Shown one piece after another: positions 53,796 to 64,000 of a DNA stretch of 64,000 nucleotides (positions within the stretch are counted from its first letter, which is position 1; each line of letters starts with the position of its first letter). The notes under the pieces were generated by a model that made no database searches, was not told where the DNA came from, and saw only the letters and a list, made by a program, of their open reading frames with translations. The translations under genes and the position numbers were made by a program. The DNA comes from Plumapathes pennacea (Eukaryota; Cnidaria; Anthozoa; Antipatharia; Myriopathidae): contig OZ038473.1 of the NCBI GenBank assembly GCA_964036295.1, positions 8,401,501 to 8,465,500 of the forward strand, written 5' to 3'.

Positions 53796-56070
53796 TAAGT
53801 GAGGTAAGAATCAATAAATGGTCAGGCATTGATATTTGGAACCAATGAAAGGAAGCATTGGATTGCCGATTGTACACGAGCTTCGCTATTGGTCAAGGAA
53901 ACAATAACTGGGCGGCGAAGGTTATTTCATGGCGAATATTTCATGGTGAATTGCTTTAAACTTACCAGGATAACTTGCCACAGCTTTCAAAGTATGTGTC
54001 AAACAAAAGGTTACTTCAGTGTTGCTAATCAACAAACTTGGCGCGAACTGAACGGATACGGAGTTAGAGCAACGAGTTTCCTTGCCGAGGGATGAAAGCT
54101 GCAGATGCTTGTTGAGTTTCCTCAAATCGCAGTTTTTGAAAATATGTATGCCGAAAACACTCGAATGAAAGGTTCTGGCCAGTACTATGCATCGGCCAAT
54201 TTTCCTGACGAACTGTGTACATGTTGCAACGGTACGTAAATCAACCAGTAATTATTTTGTGTCAATGTTTCAGTCAGCAGAGACAGTACAGTAAAATGTG
54301 AAGCATCTATGAATCTTCCATTGGTCATTCATGTACAAGTTGAAACAAATATATACTTTACTTGAGCTTAATTGTGCTTGTTGTTACTGATTTGATTTGG
54401 TCGTGACAGCTGTGAAGTGAAATGTTTACAAAAACCATCAATGGCAACTGAATAGGCATATTTCCCAGCAATGGTTACTGCATCCTCAAGCATCTTCATC
54501 TCGGGGAACCTATATTTCTCCAGTAGTTCAGTTTCGCCTAGCGACACTCTTAGAGTCAAAGTAACACAAGTCCTTCTTTGTGCTGATCCAAGTTTTGATT
54601 TCTGAAATGCCTTCTGGGTATCCCTCTCTCTGTTCCTGCATTAAGTGTGTGCATTTTCCCAATTCTTAAATGTTTTCCAGTTTCCCAGAAAAGAATCGTT
54701 TCTTATAGAACAGTTTTAGCGTAAACACAGATGCAACGCGACATTTTGGCAGAGGGCCACCTGATTCAAGCTAACGGAAATACATCACAAATCATCTTGT
54801 GGTGCAAGAAAGGTGCCTGTGGCAAATGCCATTTCTTCATACAAAAAAAAAAAAATAGAAGAACAAATGCAGTAGACACATGCACCTCAAAGGTGCCTAT
54901 TTTTTGTGCTATATTTTTTGTGAGACCCAAAAGCCAAGTTTAACTCCAACAAAAACTGCATAAATTAATTTGATTTGAATTTCAACCAACTTTGTGTGAG
55001 ACTGCACCTAATTTTACTCAAATTTGCAACTTACTGCTGATTTGTAAATAGCCAGGCAAAAGTTCAAATAATTGGTGAAACCAAGTGATCAACAACGTGC
55101 CACTTGAAATTTGAGATAAAAAACATACTTCTTTCCAATTTTACAAAAGTTTGCATAGTTACCACAAAGTTTGAATACAGTTAGGCAAATGTTCGGTGAA
55201 TCAACAAAAAAACCACCTGAGCAAACACTAATCAAACCTAACAAGAAATGTTTGCACTCAAGATTAAGCAAAGCAGCAAGGCAGCTGTAATCTTGTGAAT
55301 TTGTCAAAAGTACTTTTGTTTGTGGGAGTAGCTATTTAATAGAACTGGCTCAATTCACCACTTTGTGGTGAATGAGGGCTTAAAAAATGTTTTATAATAA
55401 TTGAGAAAAAATAATTATCGACACGGTTTTCACAGGTCACACGACCACAGCACCCTCCAAAATAACAGATTGTACCTTTTTGACTCCAGAACTAAAAGGA
55501 GCATGGAATTAGTCCAGATGCCAATTTTGGATTGTCTGGGCTGCATTTTGGCGAAGCAGCGGCAATTTGGGTTTTTTTTTTTTTTTTTTTTTTTGAGATT
55601 TGATAAGAGTTTGTATGTGGCCGCCATCATAGTTGAACTCCGAACACAAAATGAAGCTGATCTGTAACTCAGCTTGATGTTTGGTTACTTCACATCTTTC
55701 ATAGTGCCAATTTTAAAATGTTTTGTGAAGGAAAACTTCGTAATTGCTCACGGGGCCTGGGGCCCAGTGCGAGCTTAAAAATGCAAATTTTTATTTATTT
55801 TTGTTCCTTTTTGTCGGTCGAGAAAGAAAAAGGGAGGAAAGAAAAGAAAGATATTTGCCCTGCCTAAAACTTAAGACAAAACTGTCAGGACAACAATCAT
55901 GATTTATGCCTGTCACATGACAATCACACTCCACTTCCCCCCTCCCATTTCAATTCTTGGAAAGCAGAGAACAAAAACATATTTTTGTGTGCATTGTCAA
56001 GTTTGTGTGTTCAACATAAAGGAGGGGAGGGAGTATTCATATCAAAAGCATCAAATCTGTGAGCAGAAAG
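53796..56070. other. Intergenic DNA upstream of ELP2; possible small exon at 54105-54231
   Basis: No gene is certain. A plus-strand ATG at 54105 opens 42 codons (MLVEFPQIAVFENMYAENTR…DELCTCCN) that end at a donor-like GGTACGTAA. It could be a first exon, but nothing downstream supports it. T24 (55569-55592) and A-rich tracts are present. Confidence 0.3.
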
Positions 56071-56276
56071 GGGACATTCCATTTTTTCTAAACCCCCCTA
56101 TGGAAGAGCAATTCCTACCCCCTGGATTTCAGCTGATTCCCACAGGTCATTTTAGAAGATCGACTCATTCCCACAGGGCATTTCTAAAATATCGATTGAT
56201 TCCTACGGTTCTTTAAAAAAATGGAATTCCTAAATTTCGTCCATAGGGGGAATTCGGAAAATAAATGGAACGTCCC
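56071..56276. mobile_element. Small MITE with ~36-bp inverted ends
   Basis: The left end GGGACATTCCATTTTTTCTA…CCCCCTATGGA mirrors the right end (TCCATAGGGGGAATTCGG…GGAACGTCCC). The middle contains near-repeats of GATTCCCACAGGTCATTT. No coding capacity; target duplication not clear. Confidence 0.75.
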
Positions 56277-56939
56277 GAGCCGCTCAAGATATTGCGTCTA
56301 CACAATTTTGTCTTAAATTGTACAGTATTGACGATACTTAAAAACTTAAATGTTTGACTTATGCATCGAAAGAGTGACTTCCACTTTCCAAAAATACCAG
56401 CAACACTGCGCGATTTATTCATTTTACAACGGGACATCACTATTCGTACGTACGTGCAAAATGCACGTGTTAAAATTTGCAGGCAAGAGACGCCAATAAT
56501 CGTGAAGAGAAAAGAGCCGTATAAATACGTGAATCCAGGACGTCTTGTCCGCTTTGCTTCCTTGTTCCTCGCGCAAAACATGCGACACGAACTCCAAACG
56601 CGAGCAATACTAGAGAAACGGTCATCGTTTCCGAACCTTCGTCAAACGTTCGCACGCCGCCAAAATGCCCTTTGGTGGAGATAAAAGCTTACTACACTCT
56701 AAAGCTTACCGTTTACTATCGTTCTATCCATCCGACAGACGCAGAGAGACGAAACAAAGTTCCCCACTTGCAAACAGCAAGACTTTTTAGGTATTCACTG
56801 TACATGCGCGGCCGCCACTTGCACGCGGGAAAATCTGAATCAGCTCGGAGCATGCACTTCGCAACATCTGCTGACTGAACTGTTTGCAGGTTCTCTCTGG
56901 TGGCCGGCGGCAATGACCGGCCAGCGGTTGTCATCCAAC
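56277..56939. promoter_or_regulatory. Presumed ELP2 promoter region
   Basis: CpG-containing DNA directly upstream of the ELP2 start. Overlapping frames on both strands (56213-56684) have no known domain and are probably chance. No TATA element is assigned. Confidence 0.35.
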
Positions 56940-59900
56940 ATGGCGGGCGCTTTGTGCTCTTCTTGTCGGCTTGCATATGTGAGTGTTGGCTGCAACAGAA
57001 CACCGCTGAGCGTAGATTGGGGAAAGAACGGATTAGTGGCTTATGGTGCCTGTCATTCAGTCGCTTTGTACAGACCAGAGGTATGTGATAATTGTGTATT
57101 TTGTGTGCACAGTAGTTAAATGAACCGCTCAGTCCGCTGCGAAACAAACGTAACAGGAAAGTAGCTTGGGATGTGGTTGGAACCATGAAAGAGGGCGTTA
57201 GCTAATTACCAGACACTGTTTCCATATGTAGTACATGTCTTCAACCCCAAACGTTTCAAAATGACTTACCGGCCGGATTCGTGTGTAATTTTTGTCTGTT
57301 GCTTCACATTTCCATACATGTACTGTACCATGTAGTTCCAAGGACTGCAACAAATATTTGGAGAGTAATCAGGGCCATCTGCACAGCCACCAGAAACATG
57401 TAGTAATGAAGGTCGTCCCGAAAATCTGGAACATCCTCCCGAAAAAAATTAATCCTGAAGTTAAAGGTTCACTCGACTGTTAAACACTCTGGACACTATG
57501 AAACATATTCAAGCATAAATGCATCGATCAATTCTGGGCCAAATCCCAGGGATTTGCTTTTGTTTTTTTGTTTTTGTTTTTGTTTTTGTTTTTTTCGTTG
57601 GACTACAAATTCCCCACCTCCAGGCCACCAGAAATCACAAATGCCCTGCCCCGGACAACAGGAAAGCAGCAGAACACATATGAAACATGAACATGTTTAT
57701 TAACATGAAGCATCAGCATAGTAATTACTGAAAACAAAGTTGCTGTTCTCTTGTACACAGGTTTATCATCAATATAAGTTATAAATATCTACTCCTTTGC
57801 AGAGCAAAGCTCAAATGGTCACATGCAACTTTCAAATGATCCAGAGTGGCCACAGTCACGGTCATACTTGACCTGCTCCGTGTCAAATGGGAGCTGTGGG
57901 ACTATACCTTTTACATATCATGTTTTAATATTTATGTTCATATATTGACATGCATATTATTGTAGTGACAAAACAAGATCTGATCATCAAATATGATTAT
58001 ACAGATAAACATGCCACCACGTGTAGTTTCTTATGCAACATATAAAAATGGCGACATATTTCATTTAAAAAGAATTCTCATGCACTTTCCAATGTCTTGC
58101 TTCTTGAGCCAGTCATCCACAAAAGTAGTCAGTTTACCGGCTGGTAATACTTTTCCTCACAACTTTTGGTTTCCTTCAACACACTGCATTTTGAATTCTT
58201 GGGTTTTGTAATTGACATCAAAACCCTGTCTGTAAAATTGGTTCTAACAGAACAAATATGCTGCTGGTGCCGTGGAATTTGTTCTTAATGGCCACAAGGA
58301 TAGAGTGAACTGTGTGAAATGGATTCCAAGGGAAGGCTTTGGTAAGTAGTGCTCTAAATTTTAGCCTTATCACTCTCAGTGATGCTGTCCAGGATATGGT
58401 CAAATGTTCATTTGTGATGCTAAACTGGATACTGCAAAATCAACATCACAGCATCTGCTGTTTTTATTCCAAGGAGTGATCAACTTCAATTTCTCTTTCA
58501 TAGTTTACATAATTGTACAGTGTATAATCAGTAATATAATCTGTGAGTTGAGAGCTCCTCCATACTGTAACTTTGTCAATCCCAGGAGCTGGTGTGACTA
58601 ATTATTACATGTACAGTAGCTCTACTGTTGACATTTACCAGGAATAACTGAGAATGAGTCTTTTGGGTTCTGATTATCACATTGCCAATCTTACTTTCCC
58701 CCATGGGCACAGTAAAATGTAGTTAATGGAAGCCAGCAAGACACGGGTCAAGTTTACTTGCGTGTCCAAAGGTCGTTCCTTATCGCTATTCCTTTATCTT
58801 ATTGTCTGGCTTTCATACCTTGCATTGGTCAGTAACTTGCGATACCAATCTGTAAAGCATTCATGTTGTTTCAATTGAGCACCTGTTGCCTAGCAGTACA
58901 GCCACAAGGATTGGCTAGTTCAAGGTCCCTATTGACCAGCTGTCTAGATATAAAAGCCAGTAATCATGATATAGTTCATATTGCATACAGCCTTGCTGCT
59001 AAAGACATTATTGCAGTACAAAATTTTTCCCTCCCACCCTCCCTAGTTTTGGGGTTGTCATTGAATTTAGTGGATTGTAACTTTATTAGAGCTATCATTC
59101 CAATAAAATGGGGAGTGCCCTTCAGTTGGCGGTTAGTCTGTCTGGCGACTTTCCCAAGCATAATTGGCTGGTTAAAGCATGCTGCCAATGTCACAGCTAT
59201 GTCTTTGCATTCGACCTGCCAATAACTTGTCCAATCCAGCACGCAGAGTGCTGGGGGGAGATGAATAAGGCTTCAGGGTCGTGTTGTTATTGCTGCTAAG
59301 TTTTGCACAAATGGAAGTCGTCACGCCAGACTTCGCTGCTATCTGTTGGGCTCATTCCCCCAACTATATGCCACAAATGCATGCACTGTTTTGTTGCCTT
59401 TTGTGAGGAGCAACATTAATCATATTTTCCTTGGTTGCCTGGCAACCACTGCACATTTTATCAGAGCGCCAACTAGAATTTTGGTTGCAACTAATGTCCC
59501 CTGTACTTGTACGTCAAGAAATACGAAGTGGGGCAAGCTTAAAGGAGCCGTGATGTCCCTCCAGCAATTCTAAATTTGGGCATGATCGTGTTACACATTA
59601 TAATATAGCAGTTCTCCAAGTAGGTTTTGTACGGGAGCTTTTCTGGAACTCGTCATCCTGGTGGTCAAGCATTCGAAGTTTGTTTGGTCACTGAGCCTAA
59701 AAGTTTCCGCAAATGAAGATTACATTGTGATTATTAAGGCACGAAAATAGAACACCGTTGAGCACAGACTCTGAAGACACTGAAATATTAATAGTTGAAC
59801 TGTATGGCTATACTGTTATGATGAAGTGCAGCCATTTCGTTGTTTTTAAACGAAAACCAGCTGCTGAATGAGGGTGCAACAGCAAGCTTGTGAACTTGAA

Positions 59901-62900
59901 ATGTTTGACGAATGCTCGCGTTACTATTTGAACAGAGTGGTAAGGGTAAATAAAGTCGATTTATATTCAGAAGCAACTCAACCAGAGAACCATCACATAT
60001 TCTTTTACGCAAACTTCAAAGACTCTTGGAAAAAAAGAAACAACGTCGCTGTCACTTGTTCAAATTTCCATATTCCACAGCAGTAAAAACTGTACACAAA
60101 TGGAAGAAGAATAATGTGTGACCGAAGCACTGCAAGTCATGTCCTTGAACTTGAAACTCAGCCAAAAAAAGAATGACACAGTTTTCTCTACGTGTGTTAA
60201 TTTAGTTTGGATGCAGCCCAGGCGTAGTATCATGGCTTCTGATAAATTTGTAGGTGTGAAATACTAACTGTACATGATACTGGATACTGGAAGAAGAATT
60301 CAAAAGTGAATATGATTGACCAAAACCGCAAGTACAGTTGTCAACAAGTTAAGTGTATTTAACTTGAAACTCTGCCAAAAGAAGAAAGGCATAGTTTTTA
60401 TTTCGCACGTATTTAGTTTGGATGCAGCCCAGGCTGGAATATCATGGTATCTAATAAATATTGAGGTGTTGAAAAAGTCACGGATAGACCTTTTTTTCTT
60501 TGCCAGCTTGGGAAGTCCTGTCATGGTTCAGAGTACTAAATGATTGCCACAGTGTTTTGGAGATAAATCTAAATTCTCTCATTTCAAGCGCCACATTTTA
60601 GCAAAAGTGGAGGCCCGCAGAAACAGTTCCAAACTTCCACATACCAAAAATTGAGCAAATTATAAAATGTGACCTTAAGCTGCAAAAGTAACTTTCACAA
60701 ATTCGCAAGCTTGGAGCTGCCCTGCTGCTTTGATCTGCTGTTTTCAGTCCTTTTTAAAAAATATTCAAAAAAATTGTTTCATTGTTATGGGCAATGCCAA
60801 TCCCAAACTAACTTTTGCAAACAATTATTGAATTTGTCTCTGCCTCATTAAATAGTAGAAAAGTATACCCGAGCTAGCAAGTGCAACAAAACCTATTGAT
60901 TGACAAGAAATGGGCGACCTTTCAGTGGCGACGCTGCTTTGATTTTGAATTAATGTGAAATAGGATTAATCTACATGTAGCCCCCAAACCCTTGGATTGA
61001 GATTTGGATTAAATGTTACAGTTACAGTTACATGTAGTAAGGTTTATAGTTAGTTTATAGTAAGGTTGGTTAGTACTGTGAGTACTACATGCTCTGATCA
61101 GAGGTGGAAACATGGTTTTGGAGTATCCAGCATAGTCACTGCTGTGAATATAACCCTAAAGATGGAGTCGGACACATCGAAAGTTGCCTTGGGGTGGGCA
61201 GGGTGTTGTGTGTTGGTATTGTATTAGGTGAAGCAGAGTAAGGAATTAGTGATAAATGCATTATCTACATATAGTATAACTTGGCATTTCCATTCATCCT
61301 TCTGCTCTTGCATTTTTAGACCCAGAGGATGAACTTGTGTCTGGCTCAACAGATAACACTGCCATTGTTTGGCAATGGGCCCAAAAAAAGGTTTGGCTGA
61401 CTAGTGTTTGATATACATGTACTGTTGTTTTGTAGTTTATATACTGTGTATTGATTGACAATTGGTCTTTTAGTCTCCTGGAAGTCACAATATTATTTTG
61501 CTAGGATGAAAGATGATTTACAGATTCTTACTACTTCAGTTAATTCCATTCATACATATTCTTTTCTTTTTTTACTGAATTAATTATGTTCAAAACAAAC
61601 AAACATAGTCAGTTTGCATGCAGATCCAGAGAACTGGGCAGGTGATGTTTCCTTGGGATCAAGCAACTTGTGCTGCAGTGCTGCATTCATTTTGTCCTCT
61701 GAGTTTCAGTTTGCTGAAACACATACAAAAATATACTTCAAAACATAATGATTCTAATAAACACCCTGCTTTTAATAAGCACCATTCCCCCCCCCCCCCT
61801 CCCCCTCAGGTATGCACTTTTAAATATTGCCATCCTGCTAGCCACACTATAATAAACCTATTGATATTGAGTGAACTTTTATCAGTGTGGACAACACATA
61901 AACTTTGACGTAGACGTAGAGTTGCTGAAGCACTATACCACATTGTTCCTATGAAAATGATTGTTAAAATTTTGATAAGTGCCATGTGTCCAAAGAGTGC
62001 CCTAGTACTAATCAGAAGCCCCCCTCCCCCTCGACTTTCCAAAATTAATTAGGTGCCCCAGGCAGTTCTTAGAATCATTACAGTATTTGTGCAACAGTTA
62101 TAATTTTGATGTTCCTTATGCACTGTCTTGTTATACTGTAAGGCAGAACTCCTGTAATCTTTTTTGTTTACAGTGGCAGCAGTATGCCATCCTCAGTGGT
62201 CACACAAGTGCGGTGAATGCAGTGTCTGCCATTTGTATTTCAAATGAAGAGGAAGGAGAACGGACATTAGTTGTGACAGCATCAGCTGACTCCACTGTCA
62301 AAACATGGGAGAGAGCCAAGAAAGGAGGTACTGTATATGTACAGCAATACCGTGGTATATCTATAATAGTACGCTAAGAGTCCGTCGTTTGGAGGTCCTT
62401 TCTATGGCGTCACCCTCAATGAACCAAAATCAAAGATGGCAGCCAAATGCCAGTGGAAGAAAGTACAAAATATTGGCTTTGTATGCCAACCACAATTCTT
62501 TTGAAAATTGGAAATGAGTTTAGAAAGAGAATTTGAGCTGTCAGGTTACTGGATGTCAAGCTGATGCTGTCGCATGTTCTAAAAGTGGGAGATTTTGATG
62601 TTGATCGATTGGCGCTTCGTCAAGTCCGGTATGTCAAGTGGTACACACACTACAGAGAAGTTTGTACTTTGACACCATAAAGTGTTCAAGATGCTTAAAA
62701 TGAACTTTAAAAAGCAAGAGAAAAAAAGATATCTGATCACCATATTTTACAAGGGTCCCACTACTTTTGTTTTGTTTTATTGGGAGTAGCACTTAATATG
62801 TACAAATCATGTACTGCATGCATGACCCTCATCAGAAAAAGAAGAGGTGTGAGGTTTGTTTGTGTGAACAGTGAAAAGGAGTAATAATATTTCAGGGTTC

Positions 62901-64000
62901 GAAATTAACAGTTGTCCTTTTGTCCCAAACAACTGAAAAATAATATGCAGTGGCAACCAAATACCCTGCAGTGGTTACCAGAGGGGAATAAAAAGCACAG
63001 AAAACAATTTTCCACACTTTACATAAAATTAATAACTACTAGTTTGCCATGTCAACCCAACAACATGGCACATGTACAAATATCAGAAGACTTCGTCACT
63101 CTAAGGTGGTTCTGTACAGTAGCTGGCAGAAACATGTTTCTACGTTGCCTGAAGACATACTGTAATGTACCAACAGGAGGGATCCTTCCCTCTTTTGAGA
63201 ATCACAGAAGTGATTGCTGTCAAACTTAAAGTCTTCAGTGCAATGAAGACTGTTAATTTTCTTTTTTTTTTTTTTTTTTTTTTGGAGGGGGGGATAACAT
63301 CATGTGATTTGTGATGAAGTTATATCATTAACATGAATTTACTCGCAAACAACTTGAGATTTGGGGATTGAGTTGTACATTTCATGTACTTGTCTAAAGT
63401 TTGCTCTACTCTTGATGGTATGACATCATTCATTACTGTACAAAAGAATCAAAATTATTAATTCCTGGCCTGCAAAGCTTCACAGTGGTGAGTGTTCAAG
63501 GGTCTGGAAGACCTTTGAATATATTTTGATAGATGCTGCTACGAAACAGCATCGCAATTAGCTCTGTTGCCACTAAAGTGGTCTTTACCAAAGTACCCGT
63601 GGAAACATGGAATACCTCTGGGAAGATACTGTACTAAGCTGAAAAAATATTATTCTACATCAGCTTAAAGGAGCATGTCATGTGAACGATTTTGGCTTGG
63701 CCATTGACAATTACTGGTATGCCTTACACATTTATGCTGTAGCTGTTTGTCAAGTTTTTTTTTTTTTTTTTTTTTTTTTTTTCATTGCCAAAGATATATC
63801 AGTTTCAATCCAGAAAGAAACAGAAAATAATTGATTCTAGTGGTCCCCGACAAGACTCCAGTCACTATGACTCTGTTGTAAAGGTACCACTACGAAACTG
63901 TACCACAAACAACTCTGACGCTGCTGAATTAGTTGCAACAAAAGTTTCTGTGGTGACACAGAGTATGGCTTGGAAGGGTACAACAAGCTAAAAGTATATG
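56940..64000 (+). CDS. ELP2: Elongator complex subunit 2 (WD40), first four exons, gene continues beyond window
   Basis: ELP2 is a double-propeller WD40 scaffold of the Elongator complex, which modifies wobble uridines of tRNAs. Exon 1 is 56940-57080 (MAGALCSSCR, YVSVGCNRTPLSVDWGKNGL, AYGACHSVALY). Exon 2 is 58251-58341 (VEFVLNGHKDRVNCVKWIPR). Exon 3 is 61320-61390 (DELVSGSTDNTAIVWQWAQ). Exon 4 is 62174-62327 (ILSGHTSAVNAV, TLVVTASADSTVKTWERA). All junctions are GT-AG with matching phases (0, 1, 0, 1), and the joined frame is open. The order and spacing of the GH and W motifs match the N-terminal blades of known ELP2. Exon 5 onward was not found before 64000. It is the only host gene recognised. 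Confidence 0.93.
57081..58250 (+). other. ELP2 intron 1
   Basis: GTATGT … TTCTAACAG. Contains T-rich tracts (TTTTTGTTTTTG repeats, 57558-57597). No embedded gene seen. Confidence 0.85.
58342..61319 (+). other. ELP2 intron 2
   Basis: GTAAGT … CATTTTTAG, about 3 kb. It contains the direct repeat described at 60144-60480. Reading frames inside show no domain. Confidence 0.85.
60144..60480. repeat. Imperfect ~110-bp direct repeat in ELP2 intron 2
   Basis: CTTGAACTTGAAACTCAGCC…TTAGTTTGGATGCAGCCCAGG…TATCATGG (60144-60250) recurs as AACTTGAAACTCTGCC…TTAGTTTGGATGCAGCCCAGG…TATCATGG (60360-60470). Confidence 0.8.
61391..62173 (+). other. ELP2 intron 3
   Basis: GTTTGG … TTTGTTTACAG. A C-rich run (61786-61806) is its only notable feature. 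Confidence 0.8.
62328..64000 (+). other. ELP2 intron 4 (incomplete)
   Basis: It starts GTACTG and runs to the edge without a recognisable next exon. T-runs lie at 63262-63283 and 63756-63782. Confidence 0.6.

Noticed and set aside
54368-54559. Minus-strand frame of 63 codons near ELP2
   Set aside because: No start context, no recognised domain, no splice partner; kept out of the gene list.
55569-55592. T24 tract as the poly(A) tail of a minus-strand retrocopy
   Set aside because: No coding or 3'UTR-like homology adjacent and no target duplication seen.
56213-57186. Overlapping frames on both strands upstream of and across ELP2 exon 1
   Set aside because: They have no conserved motifs, and those overlapping exon 1 are shadows of the ELP2 frame.
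1-64000. tRNA, rRNA or CRISPR-type RNA genes
   Set aside because: No cloverleaf-compatible A/B box pair, rRNA core sequence or repeat-spacer array was noticed; a tRNAscan or Rfam search would be needed to exclude small RNAs.

Overview
Organism and character. The window is eukaryotic nuclear DNA. Genes are split by GT-AG introns, and there is no operon structure. The one recognisable host gene is the first part of ELP2 (Elongator subunit 2, WD40 protein), on the + strand from about 56.94 kb to the right edge. Almost everything to its left is layered transposable elements. The mixture (Helitrons with OTU domains, Kolobok, Harbinger, a THAP/YqaJ element, piggyBac, BEL/Pao, Ty3/gypsy, L2/CR1-like LINEs and a tyrosine-recombinase element) is typical of cnidarian genomes. 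A stony coral or sea anemone is my best guess; this is an inference from element families, not a proven assignment.

Layout. 0-2.5 kb: minus-strand Helitron copy running off the left edge. 3.3-3.9 kb: SWIM-like cysteine-rich remnant. 4.5-7.05 kb: spliced piggyBac transposase pseudogene. 7.36-12.43 kb: LINE endonuclease reading frame cut by an apparently intact 4.4 kb DNA transposon with two convergent genes (THAP-DDE transposase and YqaJ exonuclease). About 12.43-23.52 kb: the most unusual object, a ~11 kb unit bounded by inverted repeats that each carry a 24-bp minisatellite. It holds two convergent genes: a DUF3987-like P-loop ATPase (+) and a long transposase-like/OTU-protease/CXC gene (-). 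An IS630-type element and a TTAA MITE have landed inside it. 23.6-30.6 kb: gypsy RT remnant, then a LINE interrupted by a BEL/Pao retrotransposon with both LTRs and a 5-bp target duplication. 31-32.3 kb: LINE remnants. 32.3-35.7 kb: second Helitron copy (+). 35.7-45.4 kb: graveyard of LINE, tyrosine recombinase, gypsy, piggyBac, BEL/Pao and Helitron fragments. 45.5-47.4 kb: Kolobok-type element with TTAA target site. 47.6-53.8 kb: Harbinger element (TAA target site) carrying a Ty3/gypsy insertion that has both LTRs but has lost protease and RT. 53.8-56.9 kb: intergenic DNA with a MITE. 56.94 kb to end: ELP2 exons 1-4.

How the parts relate. Several insertions split reading frames that can be followed on both sides, so the order of events is readable: the THAP/YqaJ element landed in a LINE, BEL/Pao landed in another LINE, and gypsy landed in Harbinger. 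The inverted mirror arrangement at 12.4-23.5 kb suggests one mobile element encoding a transposase and an ATPase helper. Many genes are broken by single-base shifts, some in homopolymer runs, so part of the apparent decay could be assembly error. I could run no searches: family names rest on motifs recognised by eye, and coordinates of decayed fragments are approximate.
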